A stretch of 15,674 bases of DNA, taken from Peptococcaceae bacterium UBA2264. Its GTDB lineage: Bacteria > Bacillota > Desulfitobacteriia > Desulfitobacteriales > Desulfitobacteriaceae. Below the pieces are notes generated by a model. It did no database searches. It was not told the origin of the DNA and saw nothing but the letters and a program-made list of their open reading frames with translations. Location: the NCBI GenBank assembly GCA_002347475.1, contig DDXI01000085.1, positions 1 through 15,674 on the forward strand, written 5' to 3'. The position numbers and the translations under genes were made by a program. Shown here in pieces: positions 1 through 6,911 of this stretch; position 1 is the first letter of the stretch, and each line of letters opens with the position of its first letter.

Positions 1-2
1 CC

Positions 3-1466
3 TACAGCACCGAGCAGTCCATATCAGATCATCTGAATACTTTCTGGGCAAATTACACGAATGTGTCCGGGGCCACTCTGGAGAGTAAAATTGCCCAAGC
101 CGAGAGTCTTGGCGGTATCTCTCACATCAATCATCCCGGTAAATACACAGGCGGAGTCAGCACAGCCGATGGCGGCGCTGATGGTGCAGCAGCTTCCAGT
201 GATCCTGATACGGTAGCTTATTATACAAACCTTTTCGAAAAATATTCTTCCTGCGTCGGTATGGAAATCATTAATAAAAAAGATTACGATTCCTACAGTG
301 ACCGAATCCTGTGGGACAATATTCTGAAGCAGACCATGCCAGACCGTCCTGTATGGGGATTTTCCAATGATGACAGCCACTCTGTCAGTGCCACCAGTTT
401 CAGCTTTAACATGCTGCTGCTGCCGGAAAACAACCTGGGAAATGTGCGCCAGGCCATGGAAAAGGGGATATTCTATGCTGTAGCCAGAGTAGCGAAAAGA
501 GAACTGGGCAGCAGTTTCATAGGCAGTGGTCCAACTCCGGCTATTACCAATATCGCAGTCAATGAAACTGAAGACAGCATTACGATCACGGGCACTAACT
601 ATAATAAAGTGGAATGGGTTGCTGATGGCAAGGTCATTGCCACAGGAACATCTATTGATCTGGATAATTATGCTGATCTCATCAGCACTTACGTGCGTGC
701 CCAACTGAAAGGTACCGGCGGCATTAGTTTTACTCAGCCTTTTGGGATTAGAGAAGGTGTTACAGCGATTCCTGAGGTAACAACAGGTGATGACACAGTA
801 ACAACTCCTGGAGTACCAACAAGTGATGACACAGTAACAACTCCTGAGGTACCGACAAGTGGCGGCACAGTTACAGTCCCTGTGGCACAGTCAGGTGATG
901 ACACAGTCTACAATATAGCGGTACCGATAAAAAGTGCCTGGGATGACATGGAAGAACGTTCCAACGGTTCCCTGGATAATGATAGTTCTGACTTGGAAAT
1001 AACCAAGGAAAGTTCCTCGAAAAATCAACAGGTAGGTCTTCGTTTCGCTGGTCTGAACATTCCCAAGGGTGCAAAAATTACCAAAGCCTATATCCAGTTC
1101 TCTGTCGATGAGCCAAGTAAGAATGCGGATCCGTTTAACGTAAAGATCTTTGCCGAAAATACAGCTAACTCTGCTCCTTACAAAAATGTCAACTTTGCCG
1201 TTTCCTCTCGAACCAAGACAGCGGCTTATATTAGCTGGAGCGGCATACCCTCCTGGAAAGTTACCCATGAGGCAGGCCCAGCCCAACAGACGCCCAACCT
1301 TGCTTCCCTGCTTCAGAAAATTGTCGACAAAAACTACTGGGCTGAAGGCAACGCCATTAACTTGATCCTAAGCGGTACCGGCACAAGAACGGCCGAGTCT
1401 TTTGAAGGTGCCGGCAGTGATCTGGCCCAGGTACCTACCCTGTATCTCTGGTATACGGTAGAATAA
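3..1466 (+). CDS. PHP-domain metallo-phosphoesterase with C-terminal beta-sandwich domain (5' end outside window)
   Basis: The reading frame is open from base 3, so the gene starts upstream and the GTG at 63 is only an internal codon; 487 residues are visible. The N-terminal part carries PHP-superfamily metal-site motifs: HINHPG at visible residues 41-46, a GMEI segment near nt 258-269, and GFSNDDSH near nt 356-379. PHP proteins hydrolyse phosphate esters with a multi-metal centre. An Ig-like segment follows, ending in a QPFGI motif. Then comes a Thr/Pro/Val-rich linker made of four 12-residue repeats. The C-terminal part, about 180 residues, contains SSDLEI, VGLRFAGLNIPKGAKI and SGTGTRTAES motifs. 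I recognise these from jelly-roll/carbohydrate-binding-like domains in secreted proteins. An extracellular or surface enzyme is therefore inferred; the signal peptide would lie outside the window. The substrate is unknown. The PHP call is fairly sure; the C-terminal domain name is less so. Confidence 0.8.
   Translation, partial: YSTEQSISDHLNTFWANYTNVSGATLESKIAQAESLGGISHINHPGKYTGGVSTADGGADGAAASSDPDTVAYYTNLFEKYSSCVGMEIINKKDYDSYSDRILWDNILKQTMPDRPVWGFSNDDSHSVSATSFSFNMLLLPENNLGNVRQAMEKGIFYAVARVAKRELGSSFIGSGPTPAITNIAVNETEDSITITGTNYNKVEWVADGKVIATGTSIDLDNYADLISTYVRAQLKGTGGISFTQPFGIREGVTAIPEVTTGDDTVTTPGVPTSDDTVTTPEVPTSGGTVTVPVAQSGDDTVYNIAVPIKSAWDDMEERSNGSLDNDSSDLEITKESSSKNQQVGLRFAGLNIPKGAKITKAYIQFSVDEPSKNADPFNVKIFAENTANSAPYKNVNFAVSSRTKTAAYISWSGIPSWKVTHEAGPAQQTPNLASLLQKIVDKNYWAEGNAINLILSGTGTRTAESFEGAGSDLAQVPTLYLWYTVE
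774..917 (+). repeat. Four in-frame 36-nt tandem repeats (12-residue linker units)
   Basis: Four consecutive 36-nt units (774-809, 810-845, 846-881, 882-917) encode EVTTGDDTVTTP, GVPTSDDTVTTP, EVPTSGGTVTVP and VAQSGDDTVYNI. The first three are close copies and the fourth is diverged. They form a flexible Thr/Pro linker between the PHP/Ig part and the C-terminal beta-sandwich. Tandem copies in frame suggest copy number could vary between strains. Confidence 0.85.
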
Positions 1467-1508
1467 GAACCGGCGGATATTATGCCGTCCCATATTTTAG
1501 TGCATACC

Positions 1509-1534
1509 AAGCATCGCCTCTGGCGGTGCTTTTT
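1509..1534 (+). terminator. Rho-independent terminator after the PHP gene
   Basis: A 10-bp stem (1509-1518 with 1522-1531, one G-U pair) with a 3-nt loop runs into TTTTT at 1530-1534. It lies 42 bases after the PHP stop codon. This separates the PHP gene from the DUF4153 gene. Confidence 0.85.
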
Positions 1535-1584
1535 CATTTATTCCGGATTTTCGGCTTTTCTATGAAGTAAATTATTAGATTATT

Positions 1585-1615
1585 TTAACAATATATGTTC
1601 ATAATCGACTATAAT
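1585..1615 (+). promoter_or_regulatory. Possible sigma-A-type promoter for the DUF4153 gene
   Basis: A perfect TATAAT lies at 1610-1615. TTAACA at 1585-1590 matches the -35 consensus at 5 of 6 positions, but the 19-bp spacer is longer than ideal. The surrounding sequence is AT-rich. The position between the upstream terminator and the gene start makes sense. Confidence 0.4.
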
Positions 1616-1623
1616 AATAAGAA

Positions 1624-1671
1624 AGGATCCGTATGCTCTTGTCCCGAACGATCAAAAATAATCCGGATCCT
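1624..1671 (+). repeat. Inverted repeat in the leader of the DUF4153 gene
   Basis: AGGATCCG at 1624-1631 is matched by its exact reverse complement CGGATCCT at 1664-1671, with a 32-nt loop between. The right arm ends 8 bases before the GGAGG ribosome binding site at 1680-1684. If transcribed, it would form a stem just upstream of the translation start. It could also be a chance pairing or a protein-binding site. Confidence 0.35.
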
Positions 1672-1689
1672 GTCAGTTAGGAGGTGCAT

Positions 1690-3561
1690 ATGATGAGTGT
1701 CTTTACCAGGTCGATCATGCAAATTCTCAAAGGTGCTGCCAAGGCTTTTCAGACCTTCCCTGCGGTGATTGCCTGTGCGCTGGCGTTTGCCATCGTGACG
1801 ATGATCAGGATTCAGCTGGACATGCCCCAACAAGAAGCCTACAATTTCCTGTTCAACTGCCTGCACTGGGCCTTCGCCTTAGGGGCTGTCTTCAGCCTGG
1901 CAGCGATCACAGCGGCCCAAAGCCGGATCAACAAGGCTGGGGCTTTTCTGTTTACTAATCTGCTCGGGGCGGCAGCAGCGGTCCTGACCTTTCTGGTTCT
2001 TTACTGGTTTGCCGGGACAGATCCTGGCGTAACCGGCTCCCGGTATACCATTGTCTCGGGTCTGGCAGTATCCCGGGTCGGGGTGGCTATGCTGGTCAGT
2101 TTTCTTGCCTTTATTATCCTGGCTGGCTATCCCAAAGAGCAGTCCGACTTTGCCCGTTCCTTTTTCATGACCCAGAAGGCTTTCTTCATTGCCTTGATCT
2201 ATGGTTCGGTGATCATGGGTGGGGCCAGCGGGGTTGCCGGTGCTATCGAGGTCTTGCTCTACCGGGGGATGAGCGAAAAGGTTTACATGTATATCGCGAC
2301 TCTGACCGGTTTTCTGGCTTTTACTATTTTTGTTGGCTATTTTCCGGACTTTCGCAAGGGACAGACAGATGAACGCCGCGAAGTAGCCCAAAAACAGCCG
2401 CGCTTTATCGAAATACTGTTCGAATACATTATGATTCCGATAGTCTTGGCTTTAACTGTAGTCCTGCTAATTTGGGCAGGCAAGACTATCATAAGCGGTA
2501 TGGGGTCCTCCTTCGTACAACTTTCCAGTATCGCGACGGCCTATACGGTCAGCGGGATCTGGCTCCATATTATGGTCACTCACTATGAAACCGGGCTGGC
2601 GAAGTTCTACCGCCGGATTTATCCGATCGCTGCCCTGGTGATCCTGGCCTTCGAAGCCTGGGCCTTGCTGCTCCAGCTGCAAAAATCAGGCCTGCAAATG
2701 ATCGAGTATTCCTTTGGGGTAATCTGGATCATTGCGTTGGCGGCGGCTGTTCTCTTGCTTATCCTGAAGGCCAGAGCCCATGTGGTTATTGCCGTCCTGA
2801 CCTGTGTGATGGCTGTTTTATCGGTTCTGCCGGTAATTGGTTACCACGCCCTGCCGGTTACTGCCCAGATCAGCCGTCTGGAGAATCTGCTGGTCAGCCA
2901 GAATATGCTGGAAGAAGGCAAGCTGATTCCCGCGGCCACCGAACCGGAGCTGGCTGTGCGCGAGGCAATCACCAATGCAGTGGACTACCTGGCCAGTGCC
3001 GATTATGCCAGGTTGCCGGCCTGGTTCGATAAGAACCTGCGTGATAGTGCGACATTCAAGGCCAGGCTGGGTTTCGAACAGACTTGGCCGAAGCCGGAAG
3101 AACCTTCCGGGTCTGGTAATGAGAACTTGGCAATTATCCTGAATTTACGCCCTGAAGCTATCGACATCAGGGATTACGACTGGGCTCTCAATATTCAGCC
3201 TTTCAGTGAACAAAATAAAGGGCAAGCCTCGGTCTCGGTCGAGGGTGACAAGGGCACGTACTGGATTGATTGGACGGTGAATACCCAGAGCGGTATGCCG
3301 AATTTGAAGATCAAACTGGACGACCGCCTGATCCTTGAAGAGGATATGAATGCTTATATTGACAGGATCACCGCAGCGTACTCTTCAGGTCAGGCGCAAC
3401 CCTACCAGGCGCCCTTTAAGGACATGAGCTTGCAGCTGGAAACCCCGGAGGTGACTGTTTTGATCGTCTTCAACAATGTTGAAATTAATGTTGATCCCAG
3501 AGCGGATTTTATTTATTACGGACTCAACCCCAGTGCCGTGTATCTGAAAGAGAAGCCCTGA
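1690..3561 (+). CDS. DUF4153-type polytopic membrane protein
   Basis: The protein is 623 residues long. Residues 1 to about 395 are a series of about ten hydrophobic segments, for example around nt 1744-1800, 1858-1910, 1950-2010, 2080-2130 and 2740-2850. A charged, mostly soluble domain of about 225 residues follows and ends near YYGLNPSAVYLKEKP. This architecture, with a SRLENLL segment after the last helix, fits DUF4153, a Firmicute membrane family without an established function. Two ATGs, at 1690 and 1693, follow GGAGG at 1680-1684; either could be used, and the GTG at 1684 is inside the ribosome binding site. It appears monocistronic, with a terminator on each side. Its codon use is visibly GC-richer than the kinase and PurF-like genes downstream. 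The family call rests on recall of the fold pattern, not on a search. Confidence 0.75.
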   Translation: MMSVFTRSIMQILKGAAKAFQTFPAVIACALAFAIVTMIRIQLDMPQQEAYNFLFNCLHWAFALGAVFSLAAITAAQSRINKAGAFLFTNLLGAAAAVLTFLVLYWFAGTDPGVTGSRYTIVSGLAVSRVGVAMLVSFLAFIILAGYPKEQSDFARSFFMTQKAFFIALIYGSVIMGGASGVAGAIEVLLYRGMSEKVYMYIATLTGFLAFTIFVGYFPDFRKGQTDERREVAQKQPRFIEILFEYIMIPIVLALTVVLLIWAGKTIISGMGSSFVQLSSIATAYTVSGIWLHIMVTHYETGLAKFYRRIYPIAALVILAFEAWALLLQLQKSGLQMIEYSFGVIWIIALAAAVLLLILKARAHVVIAVLTCVMAVLSVLPVIGYHALPVTAQISRLENLLVSQNMLEEGKLIPAATEPELAVREAITNAVDYLASADYARLPAWFDKNLRDSATFKARLGFEQTWPKPEEPSGSGNENLAIILNLRPEAIDIRDYDWALNIQPFSEQNKGQASVSVEGDKGTYWIDWTVNTQSGMPNLKIKLDDRLILEEDMNAYIDRITAAYSSGQAQPYQAPFKDMSLQLETPEVTVLIVFNNVEINVDPRADFIYYGLNPSAVYLKEKP

Positions 3562-3630
3562 TGCTGCAAATGTCCGTAACATCTGCTCCTCAGAACACAA
3601 GATATTAACTATGCGTTTCCGGTAACGAAT

Positions 3631-3675
3631 ACAGCGCCTGGCTGGTTAAAACAGCCAGGCGCTGTTGGCTTTCAT
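3631..3675 (+). terminator. 14-bp hairpin between convergent genes
   Basis: A perfect 14-bp GC-rich stem (3631-3644 with 3652-3665) has a 7-nt loop, GTTAAAA. The downstream tail, TGGCTTTC, is only weakly U-rich. It lies 69 bases after the DUF4153 stop and 6 bases beyond the stop of the small minus-strand gene, so it may end transcription from both sides. Confidence 0.65.
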
Positions 3676-3788
3676 AGTTTAAAGGCTGTATTTTGAAAGA
3701 GCCTGGTTCGGGTGAAAATATCATAAAATCCCACGACGACGACCATATCTTTGATGAGGGCTACAATTAGTTTTGTTATTTCAGTCAT
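3672..3788 (-). CDS. 38-residue hydrophobic peptide of unknown function
   Basis: On the minus strand an ATG (first base 3788) is preceded by AAAGGAGG (complement of 3796-3803), with 7 bases between GGAGG and the ATG, close to ideal. The frame runs 38 codons to TGA at 3674-3672. The peptide begins MTEITKLIVALIKDMVVVVG, continues with a FYDIFTRTR segment and ends FKL. It has one hydrophobic stretch (about residues 7-25) broken by Lys13-Asp14, followed by a basic tail with two Arg. It is convergent with the DUF4153 gene and shares its terminator hairpin. I do not recognise a family. The size and membrane-like helix resemble small regulatory membrane peptides or type I toxin-like peptides, but this is only a resemblance. 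A leader with a hairpin (3903-3957) lies upstream. Confidence 0.55.
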   Translation of the reverse strand: MTEITKLIVALIKDMVVVVGFYDIFTRTRLFQNTAFKL

Positions 3789-4055
3789 CAGAAAGCCTCC
3801 TTTAGTCAATTCCACTCCTGGCTTAAGCTCTGACCAGTACTATTCTTTTTCGCGGCAATAACTGATAGTCCTGCATCGCGGGCGACTTTACCAAAGCTTT
3901 AACTCTGATATTCTGCTCATCCTTGGGTTAAGTAGTAATAAACAGCAGTTGTCAGAGCGGGACTTCAAATATTATGTTGAAATTATGATAAATTTAAAGT
4001 AATGCTCTAATTGATAGTCTTAGGAAGCGTGTTCTGAAAGGTTTTGAGAATTAAT
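3789..4055. other. Divergent intergenic region between the small peptide and the PfkB kinase
   Basis: No open reading frame with a credible ribosome binding site was found here apart from the flanking starts. It should hold the promoters of two divergent genes. I could not pick out a convincing -35/-10 pair; TTGAAA at 3977-3982 has no good -10 at the right distance. The main visible structure is the two-step stem-loop at 3903-3957. Confidence 0.5.
3903..3957. repeat. Two-step inverted repeat (stem-loop)
   Basis: CTCTGA (3903-3908) pairs with TCAGAG (3952-3957), and inside it CTGCT (3913-3917) pairs with AGCAG (3944-3948). The stems are 6 and 5 bp with a small internal loop and a 26-nt terminal loop. 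It could be a leader structure of either divergent gene, or an operator. Confidence 0.45.
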
Positions 4056-5135
4056 ATGTTGGATATTATTGGGATTGGTGCTCTTAATCTGGACATGACT
4101 GTAACAAACGAAAAAATTAATAGCCTGCCGCCGGACGAAGTCAGGGAGGTTGAGCGGATATTGGAGTACGGAGCAGAGCGTCCAATGGATCCAGATGAAA
4201 TAAATAATATTATAAAATTACTGGGGCCGGATTCCTTTAGAGCGGTACTGGGCGGATCGGCATTCAATACTATTCATGCAATTGCAGCGCTTAATTCAGA
4301 TATTAAAGCCGGCTATGTGGGAGTTGCAGGCCCCACTAACAACAGTGGTTTGAGTTTCATAGAATTAATGCAGGAATTATCTATTGATGAAAAATATGTG
4401 AGTGTCAGTTCCGACCAGTCCAGCGGCTTATGTATCTGTATTAATCGCGATGGAGTCAGATCGTTTCTTCTTTATCCGGGCTGTAATAACAAAATGGCTG
4501 ATTTTCTCCAGAAGAATTATCAGGATATTTTGCTATATTTAACGAAAGCTCGCATATTGCATCTAACCCCATTCGTCGATGATAAGACTCCCATAATCCT
4601 GGCAAGGATTATCCAGGCGGCAAAAAGGAAGAATCCAGTAATTCAGATCAGCTGTGATCCGGGATATTCCTGGCTGAAGAATTTGACTCCAGCTATAATA
4701 AGTATTCTGAAGATTGCGGACTTTCTTTTCCTGAATAGAATTGAGTATAATCTGCTGGGGGATGGCCGACCCCCGGCCTCAGATTCAGAGATGGCTGATA
4801 GAATTTTTACCCGGTATGGCCTGCAAAAGACTCAACTTATCCTTAAGGATGAATCTGAGATCAAGATCTATGGCCGCTCTAACCAACAAATTGTCGAGCA
4901 GCGCTTTGCAATCAAAGTCATCAGTAATGAGCAAATCAGTGATTCTACCGGAGCAGGTGACTCGTTTGCAGCAGGGTTCCTAACCGTTCAACTCTTGAAG
5001 GGAATAGCAATGCCGGATGCTGTTGAGTTAGGAATGCGGTTCATGCGTGCCAAACTCATAACACCCCCGGAAAAACTCTATCCTGAGTTAGCCGGTATTT
5101 TTGCGCGGTATAGATGCCAGACACCTGATCTTTAA
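4056..5135 (+). CDS. PfkB-family (ribokinase-like) carbohydrate/nucleoside kinase
   Basis: This is a 359-residue kinase of the ribokinase/PfkB superfamily, which phosphorylates sugars or nucleosides with ATP. The first signature is GGSAFN at residues 66-71, where substrate-binding glycines sit. NRIEYNLL (227-234) matches the usual N-x-x-E motif. The catalytic/anion-hole signature STGAGDSFAAGF spans 297-308, with Asp302 the likely catalytic base. A roughly 40-residue charged insertion follows the first strand (about residues 18-60). Start choice: the ATG at 4056 gives the typical N-terminus MLDIIGIGALNLD; a TTG at 4044 is possible but too close to GAAAGG (4036-4041), and both starts have poor spacing. 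A PurF-like phosphoribosyltransferase gene follows after 130 bases, which suggests a shared nucleotide- or sugar-phosphate pathway. The true substrate cannot be read from the sequence. Confidence 0.85.
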   Translation: MLDIIGIGALNLDMTVTNEKINSLPPDEVREVERILEYGAERPMDPDEINNIIKLLGPDSFRAVLGGSAFNTIHAIAALNSDIKAGYVGVAGPTNNSGLSFIELMQELSIDEKYVSVSSDQSSGLCICINRDGVRSFLLYPGCNNKMADFLQKNYQDILLYLTKARILHLTPFVDDKTPIILARIIQAAKRKNPVIQISCDPGYSWLKNLTPAIISILKIADFLFLNRIEYNLLGDGRPPASDSEMADRIFTRYGLQKTQLILKDESEIKIYGRSNQQIVEQRFAIKVISNEQISDSTGAGDSFAAGFLTVQLLKGIAMPDAVELGMRFMRAKLITPPEKLYPELAGIFARYRCQTPDL

Positions 5136-5265
5136 CTTCCTGACTTATCGGAATGGAAGCTGGTAATCCATCTGCTGTATTTATCTGGATAGAAATTATT
5201 GTTGCAATATTATTTAAAAAATGCAATTCTAATAAGGTAAATATATTTTAAGGAGTGTAACTGCA

Positions 5266-6666
5266 TTGGGTGGATTATTTGGTGTTGTATCAAAGGAAGA
5301 TTGCGTCATGGATGTATATTTTGGTACAGATTATCATTCGCACCTGGGAACCAGCAAGGGGGGAATGGCGATCTGGAATGGATATAGTTTTAACAGGTCG
5401 ATTCATAACATTGAAAATACGCAGTTCAGAACAAAATTTGAATCTGAGCTTCCAAAAATAAAAGGCCATATGGGCATAGGGTGCATAAGCGATACGGAAC
5501 CACAGCCCATGACAGTGCGTTCGCACCTTGGTAACTATGCGATAAGTACGGTAGGGAAAATTAACAATTTGGATGAGATAGCCGACAAAGAAATCTCCAA
5601 TCAAAACATCCATTTTCTGGAAATGAGTAAAGGAACTATTAATCCTACAGAACTTGTGTCTGTTATTATAGATCGGGAAAATTCTTTTAAGGATGGTTTA
5701 TTAAAAGCTCAGGAGTTAATTCAGGGATCCTGTTCAATTCTGCTTTTAACGCCGCAAGGTATTTATGCTTCAAGGGATAAACTAGGCAGAACTCCTTTAA
5801 TCGTGGGTAAGAAAGAGGGCTCTTTCTGCGTTTCCTTTGAATCCTGTACTTTTACAAACCTCGGCTTTAAGTTTAACTATGAACTTGGCCCAGGAGAAAT
5901 AATTTTTCTGACCCCGGACGGCATCGAAAAAATTGCGCCGCCCCGGGATAAAATGAAAATTTGTGCTTTTTTATGGGTCTATTATGGCTATCCTTCCTCA
6001 TCCTATGAAGGAATGAACGTCGAGGTTATGCGTTATAGAAATGGGGCAGCCATAGCAAGGAATGACTATGAGGAAATAGATATGATTGCCGGAGTGCCTG
6101 ATTCTGGGGTCGGACATGCCATCGGTTACTCTAACCAGGCCAAGATACCCTTTGGACGTCCTTTCATAAAATATACTCCAACCTGGTCAAGGAGTTTTAT
6201 GCCCCAGGAGCAGGGTATAAGAAATCTTGTGGCCAGAATGAAACTGATGCCCATTCCGGAACTTGTTTCCGGCAAACGCCTGCTCTTTTGCGATGATTCA
6301 ATTGTTCGCGGGACACAGATGAGAGAAACTGTGGATCTGCTATATCAATGTAATGCCAGTGAAGTTCATATCCGGTCAGCTTGCCCGCCGATTGTTTTCG
6401 GTTGCAAATATTTAAATTTCTCAACTTCCCGCTCAGCAATGGATCTTGCCGCAAGACGGGCCATCAGCGAGCTTGAAGGAAAAGAACCGGAGTCACTTGA
6501 GGCCTATTGTGATCCGGCAACAGAAAAGTACAATTGTATGGTGAATTGCATTAGCAAACGACTCAACTTTTCAACGCTAAAATACCAAAACATCCATGAC
6601 ATGATTGATGCAATCGGTATAGACAAGGAAAAAATCTGCACCTACTGCTGGAATGGGAAAGAATAA
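5266..6666 (+). CDS. PurF-like phosphoribosyltransferase with degenerate glutaminase domain
   Basis: This 466-residue homologue of amidophosphoribosyltransferase has the class II amidotransferase plus PRTase layout. The PRPP-binding motif FCDDSIVRGT is intact at 341-350. The glutaminase half is degenerate: the N-terminus is MGGLFG where PurF has the Cys nucleophile (MCGIFG); the glutamine-binding HxRYxT region is GCISDTEP (72-79); and the oxyanion NGN is TVGKINN (95-101). Cysteines equivalent to the Bacillus PurF 4Fe-4S ligands appear kept: C233 (KIC), C380 (FGC), and C458/C461 (CTYC). The flexible PRTase loop KNRYVGRTFI is changed to KYTPTWSRSF (302-311). The start is TTG at 5266 behind AAGGAG (5250-5255); an in-frame stop at 5233-5235 leaves no room for a propeptide exposing another Cys. 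It probably uses ammonia or another nucleophile with PRPP, or another activity; this is inference. It is not a plain purF. Confidence 0.85.
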   Translation: MGGLFGVVSKEDCVMDVYFGTDYHSHLGTSKGGMAIWNGYSFNRSIHNIENTQFRTKFESELPKIKGHMGIGCISDTEPQPMTVRSHLGNYAISTVGKINNLDEIADKEISNQNIHFLEMSKGTINPTELVSVIIDRENSFKDGLLKAQELIQGSCSILLLTPQGIYASRDKLGRTPLIVGKKEGSFCVSFESCTFTNLGFKFNYELGPGEIIFLTPDGIEKIAPPRDKMKICAFLWVYYGYPSSSYEGMNVEVMRYRNGAAIARNDYEEIDMIAGVPDSGVGHAIGYSNQAKIPFGRPFIKYTPTWSRSFMPQEQGIRNLVARMKLMPIPELVSGKRLLFCDDSIVRGTQMRETVDLLYQCNASEVHIRSACPPIVFGCKYLNFSTSRSAMDLAARRAISELEGKEPESLEAYCDPATEKYNCMVNCISKRLNFSTLKYQNIHDMIDAIGIDKEKICTYCWNGKE

Positions 6667-6708
6667 CAATGGTTCTGCAGATAGACAAGGAGAATTATTT
6701 CCTGTTGA

Positions 6709-6834
6709 TTGTTCCCTAAGGAAGATAGCAATCTCAGCTGGTTGGATGAGGGGAATAAGTGGAAAGAGGTGAGTCCACCATAGAATTTATAGCAAGAGAT
6801 GGGTAGGCTGCTTCCGCGGAGGAAGATGAAGCCT
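6709..6834 (+). ncRNA. Candidate structured RNA or leader of unknown type
   Basis: Pairings seen by eye in order: TTGTTCCC (6709-6716) with GGGAATAA (6751-6758, one G-U), enclosing CTCA (6733-6736) with TGAG (6747-6750); then GTGGA (6759-6763) with TCCAC (6774-6778); then AGGCT (6805-6809) with AGCCT (6830-6834), enclosing CTTCC (6811-6815) with GGAAG (6821-6825). This stem density in a non-coding stretch is more than I would expect by chance. I could not match it to the T-box, cobalamin, FMN, SAM, lysine, THF or c-di-GMP consensus. It could be a riboswitch-like leader for the downstream hydrolase, a small RNA, or a decayed gene. Confidence 0.3.
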
Positions 6835-6905
6835 GGCCATTTCTTATTATCAGGAGCATATTTCGGATTAATATGTATATGAAGTACCAATTAATTGATA
6901 TACTA

Positions 6906-6911
6906 TATAAT
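6906..6911 (+). promoter_or_regulatory. Possible -10 element for the DUF2974 gene
   Basis: TATAAT occurs in an AT-rich stretch 69 bases before the ATG. TTGATA at 6895-6900 is too close to serve as its -35, and nothing at 16-18 bp is convincing. If it is used, the structured region upstream is not in the hydrolase leader. Confidence 0.3.

Noticed and set aside
24..704. 226-codon minus-strand frame opposite the PHP gene
   Set aside because: It is a shadow of the PHP reading frame, which has clear family motifs; no ribosome binding site on the minus strand.
774..917. CRISPR-like array
   Set aside because: The repeats are contiguous in-frame 36-nt units with no spacers; they are protein linker repeats.
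5302..5307. Cys13 of the PurF-like protein as an alternative N-terminal nucleophile after propeptide removal
   Set aside because: MGGLFGVV before it aligns with the first PurF strand, so Cys13 lies beyond the nucleophile position; cleavage would remove the strand.
6801..6822. T-box antiterminator-like string (GGGTAGG...CCGCGG)
   Set aside because: The conserved AGGGTGGNACCGCG core is interrupted, no stem I/specifier features were found, and the downstream gene is not an amino-acid gene.
6642..6890. 82-codon minus-strand frame opposite the structured intergenic region
   Set aside because: No ribosome binding site, no recognisable domain, and it overlaps the end of the PurF-like gene.
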